A stretch of 64,000 nucleotides of DNA from NCBI RefSeq assembly GCF_004365705.1, contig NZ_SOBN01000001.1, positions 1,876,555-1,940,554 of the forward strand, written 5' to 3'. The translations under genes were made by a program, and so were the position numbers. This document shows, in pieces, positions 8,377-16,936 of this stretch. Positions within the stretch are counted from its first letter, which is position 1; each line of letters starts with the position of its first letter. Below the pieces are notes generated by a model. The model saw only the letters and a program-made list of their open reading frames with translations, was not told where the DNA came from and ran no database searches. Source of the DNA: Streptomyces sp. 846.5. GTDB taxonomy: Bacteria > Actinomycetota > Actinomycetes > Streptomycetales > Streptomycetaceae.

Positions 8377-10247
8377 ATCTCGGCCCCCGGACGCTCGTAC
8401 TGAGCCCGGTACAGCTCCTCGTACCGGCCGCCCGCAGTGAGCAGGTCCTCGTGAGTGCCGCGCTCCACGACCTCGCCCGCCTCGATGACCAGGATCTGGT
8501 CGGCGGCGCGGATGGTGGACAGGCGGTGGGCGATGACCACCGCGGTGCGGCCCTCCAGCGCCTCGGCGAGCGCCTCCTGGACGGCCGCCTCCGAGGTGGA
8601 GTCCAGGTGGGCGGTGGCTTCGTCCAGGATGACCACGCGCTGGCGGGCCAGCAGCAGGCGGGCGATGGTCAGCCGCTGGCGTTCGCCGCCGGAGAGGCGG
8701 TATCCGCGCTCCCCGACGACCGTGTCCAGGCCGTCGGGCAGCGAGGCGACCAGGCCGTCCAGCCGGGAACGGCGCAGCGCGTCCCACAGCTCGTCCTCGC
8801 TGGCGCCCGGCCTGGCCAGCAGGAGATTGGCGCGGACGGACTCGTGGAAGAGGTGGCCGTCCTGGGTGACCATGCCGATCGTGTCGCGGATCGAGTCCTG
8901 CGTGAGATCGCGCACGTCGACGCCGCCCAAGCGTACGGCGCCCTCGTCGGTGTCGTACAGCCGCGGCAGCAGTTGCGCGATGGTGGACTTCCCGGCGCCG
9001 GAGGTGCCGACCAGCGCGACCGTCTCGCCGGCCTCGGCGCGGAAGGAGACGCCGTGCAGGACCTCGGTGCCGCCGCGGGTGTCCAGGCTCGCGACCTCTT
9101 CGAGGGAGGCGAGGGAGACCTTGTCGGCGGACGGGTAGCCGAAGCGGACCGCGTCGAACTCGACGGCGACCGGGCCCTCGGGGACCGTGCGGGCGTCCGG
9201 CTTCTCGTCGATGAGCGGCTTGAGGTCGAGCACCTCGAAGACGCGCTCGAAGCTGACCAGGGCACTCATGGCCTCGACCCGGGCGCCGGCCAGGGAGGTC
9301 AGCGGCGCGTAGAGGCGGGTGAGCAGCAGGGCGAGGGTGACCACGGCGCCGGGCGCCAGCTCTCCGCGCAGTGCGTAGAAGCCGCCGAGGCCGTAGACGA
9401 GCGCGAGCGCCAGGGCGGAGACCAGGGTCAGTGCCGTGATGAACACGGCCTGTGCCATGGCCGTGCGCACGCCGATGTCACGCACCCGGCGGGCCCGCGC
9501 GGCGAACTCCGCGGACTCGTCGGCGGGCCGGCCGAAGAGCTTGACCAGGGTCGCACCGGGCGCGGAGAAGCGCTCGGTCATCCGGGTGCCCATGGCCGCG
9601 TTGTGCTCGGCGGCCTCGCGCTGCAGGCGTGCCATGCGGGTGCCGGTGCGGCGGGCGGGGATGACGAACACGGGCAGCAGCACCAGTGCGAGCAGGGTGA
9701 TCTGCCAGGAGATGGTGAGCATCACGGCGAGGGTGAGCAGCAGCGTCACCACGTTGCTGACGACACCGGAGAGCGTGTTGCTGAAGGCGCGCTGCGCGCC
9801 GATGACGTCATTGTTGAGGCGGCTGACCAGCGCGCCGGTCCGGGTGCGGGTGAAGAAGGCGACCGGCATGCGCTGCACATGGTCGAAGACGGCGGTCCGC
9901 AGGTCGAGGATCAGCCCTTCGCCGAGGCTCGCCGACAGCCAGCGGTTGAGCAGCCCGAGGGCGGCGTCCGCCAGCGCGATCAGGGCGATGAGCAGCGCAA
10001 GACGGATAACGGTGCCGCTGTCCTTGCCGTGCACGATCGCGTCGACGACACGGCCGGCGAGGACCGGGGTGGCGACGGCGAGGAGCGCGGTCGCGATGCT
10101 GAGCACCAGGAACTGGAGGATCTGTCGGCGGTGCGGACGGGCGAAGGCCCCGATGCGCTTCGCGGTGGCCCTGGTGAGGGGACGGCGCTCCTGCTGTGCG
10201 TTCATCACGCTGTGCAACTGCATCCAGGCTGTGGATTCCATGCTCAT
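8373..10247 (-). CDS. ABC transporter, fused permease and ATPase (MsbA/LmrA type)
   Basis: Encodes 624 residues. The N-terminal half (about 30-330) has six hydrophobic segments with the ABC exporter signature region MPVAFFTRTRTGALVSRLNNDV. The C-terminal half is the ATPase, with Walker A GTSGAGKST, signature LSGGERQR and Walker B VVILDEATAHLD, followed by IAHRLSTI. Such half-transporters act as homodimers or heterodimers in the membrane and export lipids, drugs or peptides. It is convergent with the LAL gene and stands alone as a full-length gene, 15 bases after the sigma-factor gene upstream on the same strand. It may export a product of the adjacent RiPP locus or be a general multidrug pump; the sequence does not decide. 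Confidence 0.92.
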   Translation of the reverse strand: MSMESTAWMQLHSVMNAQQERRPLTRATAKRIGAFARPHRRQILQFLVLSIATALLAVATPVLAGRVVDAIVHGKDSGTVIRLALLIALIALADAALGLLNRWLSASLGEGLILDLRTAVFDHVQRMPVAFFTRTRTGALVSRLNNDVIGAQRAFSNTLSGVVSNVVTLLLTLAVMLTISWQITLLALVLLPVFVIPARRTGTRMARLQREAAEHNAAMGTRMTERFSAPGATLVKLFGRPADESAEFAARARRVRDIGVRTAMAQAVFITALTLVSALALALVYGLGGFYALRGELAPGAVVTLALLLTRLYAPLTSLAGARVEAMSALVSFERVFEVLDLKPLIDEKPDARTVPEGPVAVEFDAVRFGYPSADKVSLASLEEVASLDTRGGTEVLHGVSFRAEAGETVALVGTSGAGKSTIAQLLPRLYDTDEGAVRLGGVDVRDLTQDSIRDTIGMVTQDGHLFHESVRANLLLARPGASEDELWDALRRSRLDGLVASLPDGLDTVVGERGYRLSGGERQRLTIARLLLARQRVVILDEATAHLDSTSEAAVQEALAEALEGRTAVVIAHRLSTIRAADQILVIEAGEVVERGTHEDLLTAGGRYEELYRAQYERPGAEI

Positions 10248-10262
10248 GGAAGAGACTATCCC

Positions 10263-11246
10263 TCAGCCTCGCGGCAGCGTGCGGGGGAACCCGAAGCGGG
10301 CGAGGACGCCCAGGTCGCCGAAGCGGGTGAGCGCCTGGATCCGGTCGCCCCGCAGGGTGAGCACGATGAGGCCGCCGGCCCGCCGGATCGGGGCGCTGGG
10401 GTCGGGGAGGTAGAGGACCAGGGCGGGCTGGCCGTTGGCCCGGGTGGGGAAGAATCTGAGGTCCTGGCCCACGTGGTCCAGCAGGAATTCGGCGATCTCC
10501 CGGGGTCCGCGGTGCTCGGCGGGTTCGGGCGGCATGGTGAGCCTGGAGTCGTCGGTCAGCAGGGCCACCAGCTCGTCCAGGTCGAAGCGCTCGAACGCGT
10601 TGACGAACCGGTCGACGACGGCGGCCTCGGCCGGGGACCTGGGGACCGGCACGTCGTGCGGGTCCCGGTCGGGGCGGAGGCCGGCCCGGGCCCGGATCAG
10701 CGCGCTGTTGACCGAGGTCTGCGTGGTGCCGAGGATGTCCGCTGCCTCGGCCGCGGGGAAGCCGAGCACGTCCCGGAGTACGAGCACCGCCCGCTGTCTG
10801 GGCGGCAGGTGCTGCAGGCCCGCGACGAACGACAGGGCGATGGACTCCCGTGCGTCGTACCGGGCTTCGGGGCCGGGAGCCAGGTCGTCCGGATCGTCCG
10901 GGTAGGGCTCCAGCCACCACGGCTCGTCGGGCCGTAGCGGCCCGGACCACCCCGCGCCCCGATCGGGCAGGCCGGCCGGCTGCGGGCGGCGGGACTCGCC
11001 GCGCAGGTAGTTGAGGCAGCGGTTGGTGGCGATCCGGTACAGCCAGGCCCGCAGCGACTGGCCGTCGAACCGGTCGATCGAACGCCATGCGGCCAGCAGA
11101 GCCTCCTGAAGCACGTCCTCGGCGTCCTGGACCGATCCGAGGATCCGGTAGCAGTGCGCCAGCAGCTCGCGACGGTGCGGATCGACGAGCTCGCGGAATG
11201 CCTCACCGTCGCCGGCCTGGGCACGGGCAAGGGTCGCCTCGGTCAC
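10263..11246 (-). CDS. ECF-type RNA polymerase sigma factor with SnoaL-like C-terminal domain
   Basis: Encodes 327 residues from a GTG at 11246. Sigma-70 region 2 is at about 10-80 (AFRELVDPHRRELLAHCYRI, AWLYRIATNRCLNYL) and region 4 at about 140-195 (LPPRQRAVLVLRDVLGF, then a helix-turn-helix with TQTSVNSALIRARAGL). A SnoaL/NTF2-like extension occupies about 200-327 (VDRFVNAFERFDLDELVALLTDD). This architecture matches the sigma-X5/ECF41-like group, in which the tail modulates activity. No anti-sigma gene is adjacent. It is divergent from an MFS pump with 135 bases between them, so it may control that pump. The ABC exporter gene begins 15 bases after its stop. Confidence 0.88.
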   Translation of the reverse strand: MTEATLARAQAGDGEAFRELVDPHRRELLAHCYRILGSVQDAEDVLQEALLAAWRSIDRFDGQSLRAWLYRIATNRCLNYLRGESRRPQPAGLPDRGAGWSGPLRPDEPWWLEPYPDDPDDLAPGPEARYDARESIALSFVAGLQHLPPRQRAVLVLRDVLGFPAAEAADILGTTQTSVNSALIRARAGLRPDRDPHDVPVPRSPAEAAVVDRFVNAFERFDLDELVALLTDDSRLTMPPEPAEHRGPREIAEFLLDHVGQDLRFFPTRANGQPALVLYLPDPSAPIRRAGGLIVLTLRGDRIQALTRFGDLGVLARFGFPRTLPRG

Positions 11247-11381
11247 TGGGGCACCTGTCCTCTCTCGAAAACGCCTCCTGAACAGTGCAACACCGACAGC
11301 GGCACGGATTCATCGGCGAATCGCCGGGACGGCCGGTGCTTCAACCGGTGAGGACCCGACCAGTCACGACCGGAGGCACCC

Positions 11382-12854
11382 ATGACCTCAGTAGAACCCA
11401 GGAGCGACATCGGCGGCGACGAGGCCGCGGCACCCGGCGAAGTGCGCCGGTGGCGGGCGTTCTCGCTGCTCGCCACGGCCTGCTTCATGACGGCGGTCGA
11501 CATGCTGATCGTCAACGTCGCGCTCCCGACCATCGGCGCCGAGCTGCATGTCGCCGAGTCGGACCTGCAGTGGGTGGTGACCGCGTACGCGCTCACCTTC
11601 GGCGGGTTCCTGCTGCTCGGCGGCCGGGCCGCCGACCTGCTCGGCCGCAGGCGCATGTTCATGGCCGGGCTGACGCTGTTCACCGCGGCCTCGCTCGCCT
11701 GCGCACTGGCCACCAGCAGCACGTTCCTGATCGTCATGCGCGGCATCCAGGGCCTGGGCGCCGCCGCGGTGCTGCCCGCCGCGCTGTCGATCGTGCTGAA
11801 CATGTTCCCCGAGGGCGCCGAGCGCAACAAGGCGCTCGGGCTCTGGGGCGCCATCGGCGCCAGCGGGGCGACCGTCGGCGTGCTGGCGGGCGGCGCCCTC
11901 ACCCGGTACGCGGGCTGGCCGTACATCTTCTACCTGAACGTCGCCGTCGGCGGTGCCGCGCTGCTGCTGGCCCGGCGGATGGTGCCGGAAAGCAGACTGC
12001 AGGGCGCACGCCGCCGCTACGACCCGCTGGGCGCCCTCACCGTGACCGGCGCCCTGGTGCTGGCGGTCTACGCGATCTCGCAGGCGCCGGCCGTCGGGTG
12101 GACAGCCGCCCGGACCCTGGCCCTGCTCGCGTCGGCGGCGGCCCTGCTGGCCGCGTTCGTGCTCATCGAGGCCAGGTCGGAGGCGCCGCTGCTGCCGTTG
12201 CGGCTGTTCCGGCTGAAGACCCTCGCCGGGTCCAACGCGGTCGGCTTCCTGCTCGGGGCCGGCTTCTACGGCTACATCTTCATCGGCACCCTGTACATGC
12301 AGCAGGTCCTCGGATACTCCGCGATGAGGACCGGCCTCGCCTGGCTGACCGTCGGCATGACCGGGGTGCTGCTCGCCGGGCCGGCGCAGCTGCTCGTCAC
12401 CCGCACCTCGGTCAGGCTGGTGATGGCAGCCGGGATGGCCCTGACCGGGTCCGGGATCCTGTGGGCGACCCAGCTGCCCGCCCACGGAGGCTTCTGGGCC
12501 AACCTGGCCGGCCCGTTCTTCCTCACCGGCACCGTCACCTGGGTGTTCGTCCCGGTGTCGATCGGCGCCCTGGTCGGCGTCACCGAGCGCGACGCGGGGA
12601 TCGCCTCCGGGCTCATCGACTCGTCCCAGCAGCTCGGCGGAGCGATCGGGATAGCCGTCGCCTCAACCGTGGCGGCCGCCCGCTCCCGTACCCTGCTCGG
12701 CCACGGCCACACCCTCGCGGACGCGCTCACCGGCGGATTCCACTGGGCATTCTGGGTCTGCGGCCTCATCGGCCTGACCGGCGTCCCCGTCGCCCTCCTC
12801 CTGGTCCGCCGCACAGAAACCACCCAGGCCCCGGCCGGGCAGGCGACCGCGTAG
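11382..12854 (+). CDS. MFS transporter, DHA2/EmrB-QacA type
   Basis: Encodes 490 residues, with a CGGAGG site before the ATG at 11382. Fourteen hydrophobic segments are visible. Helix 1 contains the DHA2 motif VDMLIVNVALPTIG, and the loop after helix 2 has LGGRAADLLGRRRMFM. Proteins of this group are proton-driven multidrug exporters of the cytoplasmic membrane. The gene is divergent from the ECF sigma factor, suggesting that the sigma factor controls it. It ends in AT-richer DNA that carries the promoter of the following esterase, so it is probably monocistronic. Confidence 0.9.
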   Translation: MTSVEPRSDIGGDEAAAPGEVRRWRAFSLLATACFMTAVDMLIVNVALPTIGAELHVAESDLQWVVTAYALTFGGFLLLGGRAADLLGRRRMFMAGLTLFTAASLACALATSSTFLIVMRGIQGLGAAAVLPAALSIVLNMFPEGAERNKALGLWGAIGASGATVGVLAGGALTRYAGWPYIFYLNVAVGGAALLLARRMVPESRLQGARRRYDPLGALTVTGALVLAVYAISQAPAVGWTAARTLALLASAAALLAAFVLIEARSEAPLLPLRLFRLKTLAGSNAVGFLLGAGFYGYIFIGTLYMQQVLGYSAMRTGLAWLTVGMTGVLLAGPAQLLVTRTSVRLVMAAGMALTGSGILWATQLPAHGGFWANLAGPFFLTGTVTWVFVPVSIGALVGVTERDAGIASGLIDSSQQLGGAIGIAVASTVAAARSRTLLGHGHTLADALTGGFHWAFWVCGLIGLTGVPVALLLVRRTETTQAPAGQATA

Positions 12855-12882
12855 CTTAAGACTGCCACAGATTATCCTCATA

Positions 12883-12894
12883 ATTGTCAACAAT
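12883..12894. promoter_or_regulatory. Candidate operator palindrome ATTGTCAACAAT
   Basis: A short inverted repeat, ATTGT-CA-ACAAT, lies in an AT-rich island that stands out from its surroundings, directly next to the -35 element of the esterase promoter. The shape resembles GntR-type sites (TTGTC/GACAA half-sites). No GntR gene lies nearby, so the regulator is unknown. Confidence 0.35.
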
Positions 12895-12895
12895 A

Positions 12896-12924
12896 TTGAA
12901 CTCAATCGCTATCCGTTCTACGGT
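12896..12924 (+). promoter_or_regulatory. Probable promoter of the tannase-like esterase
   Basis: TTGAAC (12896-12901) and TACGGT (12919-12924) are 17 bases apart. The predicted transcript starts near 12931, so the hairpin at 12944-12986 would be in its untranslated leader. Position next to the palindrome at 12883 suggests regulated initiation. Confidence 0.4.
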
Positions 12925-12943
12925 CGTTGCATCAGGCGCACCG

Positions 12944-12986
12944 CCTGACACATCCGCTGGGTCCCCGACGCAGCGGATGTGTCGGG
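12944..12986 (+). terminator. Strong hairpin between MFS gene and esterase: terminator or leader element
   Basis: A 13-base perfect stem, GACACATCCGCTG at 12947-12959 pairing with CAGCGGATGTGTC at 12971-12983, extends outward by about three more pairs around an 11-base loop. It lies 90 bases after the MFS stop and about 27 bases before the esterase ribosome-binding site. No T-run follows. It could end MFS transcription, or act in the esterase leader as an attenuator or stabiliser. Confidence 0.6.
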
Positions 12987-13025
12987 CTGTGTCCACAGCA
13001 CCCCGATGCACAAGGAGGTCCACAG

Positions 13026-14783
13026 GTGGACGTCACTCGCAGGAACGTCATCCACGGCGCAGGTGCCGCAGCGCTGGCCGCGCTCGGAATCGCCCAGGGA
13101 GCCGGGACGGCCTTCGCCAGCACCACGTCGTCACAGGGCAGTTCGAGCACAACCACGACCACGAAGTACTCCCTGGAGTTCGACTCCGCCGCCTGGTCCT
13201 ACGACTCGGCCAACGACGTCTACTACCAGATCGGGACGGTGTACGCCGCGAACCCGGCCGACACGAACTACGAGACCCTGTCGGTCTACGTGCCGGGCGC
13301 CTATCTGACGGCGACTCAGAACAGCGACGGGACCACGTACACCGCGACGGTCGACCAGAAGGGCGCCGTCGGCCAGTACACGGCGCGCACCGCGCCGATC
13401 GTGATACCCGTCAACACCCCCGGCTACTCCGCGCAGTCCCCGGCCACGTCCTACAACTACTCCGCCGTGTCGCAGTACCTGGCGGCCGGGCTGGTCTACG
13501 TGTGGCCGGGCATGCGCGGCACGTCCAGCTCGACCAGCACGCTGACCGGCGACGCCCCCTGGGGCGTGACCGACCTCAAGGCCTCGGTCCGGTACCTGCG
13601 GTACAACCGGAAGGCCCTGCCCGGCAGCACGGACCGCATCGCCCTGTTCGGCATGAGCGGCGGCGGCGCTCAGGACACCGTGGCCGGCGCGTCCGGCGAC
13701 AGCGCCCTGTACCTGCCGTACCTGCGCTCGATCGGCGCGGCGATGGAGGACGCCAACGGCCGGCCCCTCAGCGACGCCGTGGCCGGCGTCATGGCCTGGT
13801 GCCCGATCACCAGCCTGCACGAGGCCAACCTGTCCTACGAGTGGAACATGGGCCAGTTCGCCTCGACCGGCACGCGCGCCACCAGCACCTGGACCAGCGC
13901 CTACTCGACGGACCTCGCGCACGCCTGGGCCGCGTACCTCAACCGCCTGGGCCTGCGCGACGGGCACGGCAAGCGGCTGGAGCTGACCAGGTCCAGCAGC
14001 GGCGTCTACCAGGCCGGCAGCTACTACGACCACCTGATCTCGGTGATCACCACCTCGCTGAACGAGTTCCTCGGTTACACCACGTTCCCGTACACCTACA
14101 CCACGCAGGGCGGCCCGCCCGGATCGGGCATGACGGGGACCTCGACCACCTACGCGACGGTCGCCGACTACTTCGGCTACCTCAACACCGACAGCACCTG
14201 GGCCGTCTACGACTCAACGACCAACACCGCCAGGGTGTTGAGCCTCGAAGGCTTCGTCAAGAGCCAGAAGAACGCGAGCAAGCCGGTCGGCGCGTTCGAC
14301 GGGTACTCGCGCGGGCAGACCGAGAACGGCGTCTTCGGGCAGGGGCTCAGCCAGCCGAAGCACTTCGCACCGCTGACCCGCGACGTCATCGCGGCCAACC
14401 AGTCGAAGTACGCCGCGTACTCCGACTGGGACTCCGCCTACGGCGCCGCCGCGTACGACAGCGACTTCGCCGAACGCGACAACGCCGGCAAGGACACGGC
14501 CTGGCGGGTCGACGCCTACAACCCGCTGTACTACCTGTCCCCGGCCTTCGACGGCTACCGCCAGTCCCAGGTGGCCCAGCACTGGCGCATCCGCACCGGC
14601 ATCATGCAGGGCGACACCGCCAGCACGACCGAGCTCAACGTGTCGCTGGCGCTGCAGGAGTACGGCGTCCGCAGCGTCGACTTCGCCACCGTGTGGGCCA
14701 TGGCCCACACCGAGGCCGAGTACGCCAACGGCGACCCCGCGACGAACTTCATCGCCTGGGTGAAGTCCGTCATCGGAAAGTGA
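13026..14783 (+). CDS. Tat-secreted alpha/beta hydrolase, subtype B tannase-like
   Basis: Encodes 585 residues from a GTG at 13026, preceded by an ideal AAGGAGGT site; the longer upstream frame crosses the hairpin and is unlikely. The start VDVTRRNVIHGAGAAALAAL is a twin-arginine signal. After it come family blocks of bacterial subtype B tannases: YVWPGMRG, APWGVTDLKASVRYLRYN, the nucleophile elbow FGMSGGGAQ, YLPYLRSIGAA and WCPITSLHEANLSYEW. Tannases hydrolyse galloyl and related phenolic esters. A conserved distal region (AFDGYRQSQVAQHWRIRTG) probably carries the acid and histidine of the triad. The protein should act outside the cell on plant phenolic esters. Substrate identity is inferred. 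Confidence 0.82.
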   Translation: MDVTRRNVIHGAGAAALAALGIAQGAGTAFASTTSSQGSSSTTTTTKYSLEFDSAAWSYDSANDVYYQIGTVYAANPADTNYETLSVYVPGAYLTATQNSDGTTYTATVDQKGAVGQYTARTAPIVIPVNTPGYSAQSPATSYNYSAVSQYLAAGLVYVWPGMRGTSSSTSTLTGDAPWGVTDLKASVRYLRYNRKALPGSTDRIALFGMSGGGAQDTVAGASGDSALYLPYLRSIGAAMEDANGRPLSDAVAGVMAWCPITSLHEANLSYEWNMGQFASTGTRATSTWTSAYSTDLAHAWAAYLNRLGLRDGHGKRLELTRSSSGVYQAGSYYDHLISVITTSLNEFLGYTTFPYTYTTQGGPPGSGMTGTSTTYATVADYFGYLNTDSTWAVYDSTTNTARVLSLEGFVKSQKNASKPVGAFDGYSRGQTENGVFGQGLSQPKHFAPLTRDVIAANQSKYAAYSDWDSAYGAAAYDSDFAERDNAGKDTAWRVDAYNPLYYLSPAFDGYRQSQVAQHWRIRTGIMQGDTASTTELNVSLALQEYGVRSVDFATVWAMAHTEAEYANGDPATNFIAWVKSVIGK

Positions 14784-14883
14784 CCGCCTGACGACGACAT
14801 ACCGGTGGCCGACAGCCCTCCGCTGTCGGCCACCCGCACCACCCTCTGGCCTCCCCACCAGGAGCCGGGTAGCGTCGCCCGAC

Positions 14884-15375
14884 ATGGAGACGGAACCGCC
14901 GCGCAAGGTCCCGGAACTGTCCGCCAATACGGCCCTGTTGAACTTTCTCCGCCCGCTCGCCCGTCCGCCGAGCGGCCCCGGGGACTGGACCCTGGGCGAA
15001 TGGCAACTGCACACCCATCCCGACCTGGAGGAGCGACTCGCCGACCTGACCCCCAGGGAGCGGTTGCACTCCCCCACCCTGACCACCCGCACGATCCGGG
15101 CCCACCAGGAGCAACTGCACTGCGCCTACGGCGTTCCCGTGCTCTGCTACGAGGGCATCGCGGTGGCCGTCGCCATGGGCACGGGCACCCTGCTGGTTCG
15201 GCTGCCCGCACTGCCGGAGAACCTGAAACCCGGCGAGCCGGTCCCCCCGCTGACCGACCATGACTGGCAATCGGTGGACCCCTGGCAGAGCCACTTGATC
15301 ACCGCCGAGGGCAACCGCAGACTGACCGGCCTGCTCCGCGGCGCGATCGCCGCAGCCCGAGCGACCCTCCGCTAG
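14884..15375 (+). CDS. Conserved-looking protein of unknown function
   Basis: Encodes 163 residues starting METEPPRKVPELSANTALLN. No signal peptide, membrane helix or catalytic motif is recognised. Notable segments are WTLGEWQLHTHPDLEERLADL and AVAMGTGTLLVRLPALPENL. Third-position GC and amino-acid balance fit a real gene, and the frame is unbroken over the whole interval. It lies 100 bases after the esterase on the same strand and 322 bases before the argG-like gene, so it probably belongs to neither operon. No clear ribosome-binding site is seen. Confidence 0.55.
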   Translation: METEPPRKVPELSANTALLNFLRPLARPPSGPGDWTLGEWQLHTHPDLEERLADLTPRERLHSPTLTTRTIRAHQEQLHCAYGVPVLCYEGIAVAVAMGTGTLLVRLPALPENLKPGEPVPPLTDHDWQSVDPWQSHLITAEGNRRLTGLLRGAIAAARATLR

Positions 15376-15697
15376 GCAATCCCTCGGCCGGGCGGGGCAG
15401 CTCAAGTCACCTGAAGCGGACGCCTGCGCGGCGCCCCGGACCCTGCACGCAGATGTCGTGGCGTCTGCTCGCTGAGCGGGGAATGCGGGGCGAGTTCTTC
15501 GGGTGCGAGCAGAAACGATCCGACCAGCGTTCAGCCCCCGGACAGGAGTCAGAGCGCAGCGGGGAACGGATCGGTATGCGATCGGGAACGGGGTGGGTCA
15601 GGCTTCCGGCGTCGGTCGGGGGGAGCGCGGCAACGTGGCGGGTCAACCGGGCTGACACCCGCATCGCAGCCGACCGACGCCGAGGGGACCTTCCGGC
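15376..15697. other. Intergenic region before the ten-gene biosynthetic operon
   Basis: These 322 bases carry no convincing gene. The end has AGGGGA about 9 bases before the argG-like start. The region must hold the operon promoter. GGTCAGG/GGTCGGG/GGTCAAC-like heptamers appear at 15596, 15614 and 15641, but their 18- and 27-base spacing does not fit standard SARP repeats, so I make no operator call. Confidence 0.4.
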
Positions 15698-16936
15698 ATG
15701 AGCACCACCACCACCACCAAACCTCGCAAGATCGTCCTGGCCTTCTCCGGAGGCCTGGACACCTCAGTCATCCTCAAGTGGCTGCAGCTCACCTACGACG
15801 CCGAGATCGTCACCTTCACCGCCGACCTCGGCCAGGGCGAGGAGCTGGAGACCGCCCGCCAGCGGGCCCTCGCGCTCGGGGTCAAGCCCGAGAACATCTT
15901 CATCGAGGACCTGCGGCACGAGCTGGTCGCCGACTTCGCCGCCCCGATGTACCGCGCCAACGCCGCGTACGAGGGCGACTACCTGATGGGCACGCCGATC
16001 GCCCGCCCCCTGGTCGCGAAGAAGCAGATCGAGATCGCCCGCGCCGTGGGCGCCGACGCCGTGGCCCACGGGGCCACCGGCAAGGGCAACGACCAGCTCC
16101 GCTTCGAGCTGGCCTACTACGCCCTTGCCCCGGACATCCAGGTGATCGCGCCTTGGCGGGAATGGGACATGGCGGGCCGCGGCGACCTGATCGCCTACGC
16201 CGACGAGCACGGCATTCCGGTGGCGAAGGACAAGCGCGGCGAGGCCCCCTACTCGGCCGACTCGAACATGCTGCACATCTCCTGCGAGGGGAAGTCCCTC
16301 GAGGACCCGTGGCTCGCCCCCGAGGCCGACGCCTGGGTCCGGACCACCGCACCGGAAGACGCCCCCGACCGGGCGACCACCGTCGAGGTGGACTTCCGCA
16401 ACGGCGACCCGGTCGCCGTCGACGGCCAGGAGCTGGACCCGGTCGCCCTGCTCACCCGGCTGAACGAGCTCGGTGCGGAGAACGGCATAGGCCGCGTCGA
16501 CATCGTCGACACCCGCTACGTCGGGATGAAGTGCCGCGGGCTGTTCGAGACCCCCGGCGGGACCATCTGGCTCAAGGCGCACCGGGCCGTCGAGTCGATC
16601 ACCCTGGACCGCGGCGAGGCGCACCTCAAGGACGAGCTGATGCCGCGCTATGCGGAGCTGGTCTACAACGGCTACTGGTTCTCCCCCGAGCGGGAAATGC
16701 TGCAGGCCCTCATCGACAAGAGCCAGGAGCGCGTCACCGGAACGGTGCGCCTCAAGCTCTACAAGGGCAATGTCATCGTCGAGGGCCGCAGGAGCCCCAA
16801 CTCCCTCTACAGCAGGGAGCTGGTCAGCTTCGAGCAGGCCGGCGGCTACCGGCAGCACGACGCGACCGGCTTCATCCGCATCAACGCGCTGCGGTTGCGC
16901 CGGCTGGCCGAGGTCCGCCAGGGCGTGTCCGCATGA
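15698..16936 (+). CDS. argG: Argininosuccinate synthase-like enzyme
   Basis: Encodes 412 residues. It has the ATP pyrophosphatase P-loop FSGGLDTS (16-23) and family blocks [44 protein letters not shown] and VESITLDRG. The known reaction joins citrulline and aspartate using ATP. By comparison from memory with human ASS1, some citrulline-side positions differ: the Glu of VENRF is Asp (VDTRY) and the Tyr of GIYETP is Phe (GLFETP). The aspartate-binding GKGNDQ is intact. Its stop overlaps the next start as ATGA. Setting among ATP-grasp and oxygenase genes, with arginine-like partners but no argB, argC, argD or argJ, argues for a specialised role using a citrulline analogue. Confidence 0.88.
   Translation: MSTTTTTKPRKIVLAFSGGLDTSVILKWLQLTYDAEIVTFTADLGQGEELETARQRALALGVKPENIFIEDLRHELVADFAAPMYRANAAYEGDYLMGTPIARPLVAKKQIEIARAVGADAVAHGATGKGNDQLRFELAYYALAPDIQVIAPWREWDMAGRGDLIAYADEHGIPVAKDKRGEAPYSADSNMLHISCEGKSLEDPWLAPEADAWVRTTAPEDAPDRATTVEVDFRNGDPVAVDGQELDPVALLTRLNELGAENGIGRVDIVDTRYVGMKCRGLFETPGGTIWLKAHRAVESITLDRGEAHLKDELMPRYAELVYNGYWFSPEREMLQALIDKSQERVTGTVRLKLYKGNVIVEGRRSPNSLYSRELVSFEQAGGYRQHDATGFIRINALRLRRLAEVRQGVSA

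Noticed and set aside
8451-10937. 828-residue plus-strand frame opposite the ABC exporter and sigma factor
   Set aside because: No family motif and composition typical of antisense frames; the minus strand has full Walker and sigma motifs.
13131-14033. 300-residue minus-strand frame opposite the tannase-like esterase
   Set aside because: Antisense composition and no motif; the plus strand carries a Tat signal and a nucleophile elbow.
15596-15647. GGTCA/GGTCG heptamer-like repeats before the biosynthetic operon as SARP sites
   Set aside because: Spacings of 18 and 27 bases do not fit the usual 11- or 22-base SARP periodicity, and such short GC-rich words are frequent here.
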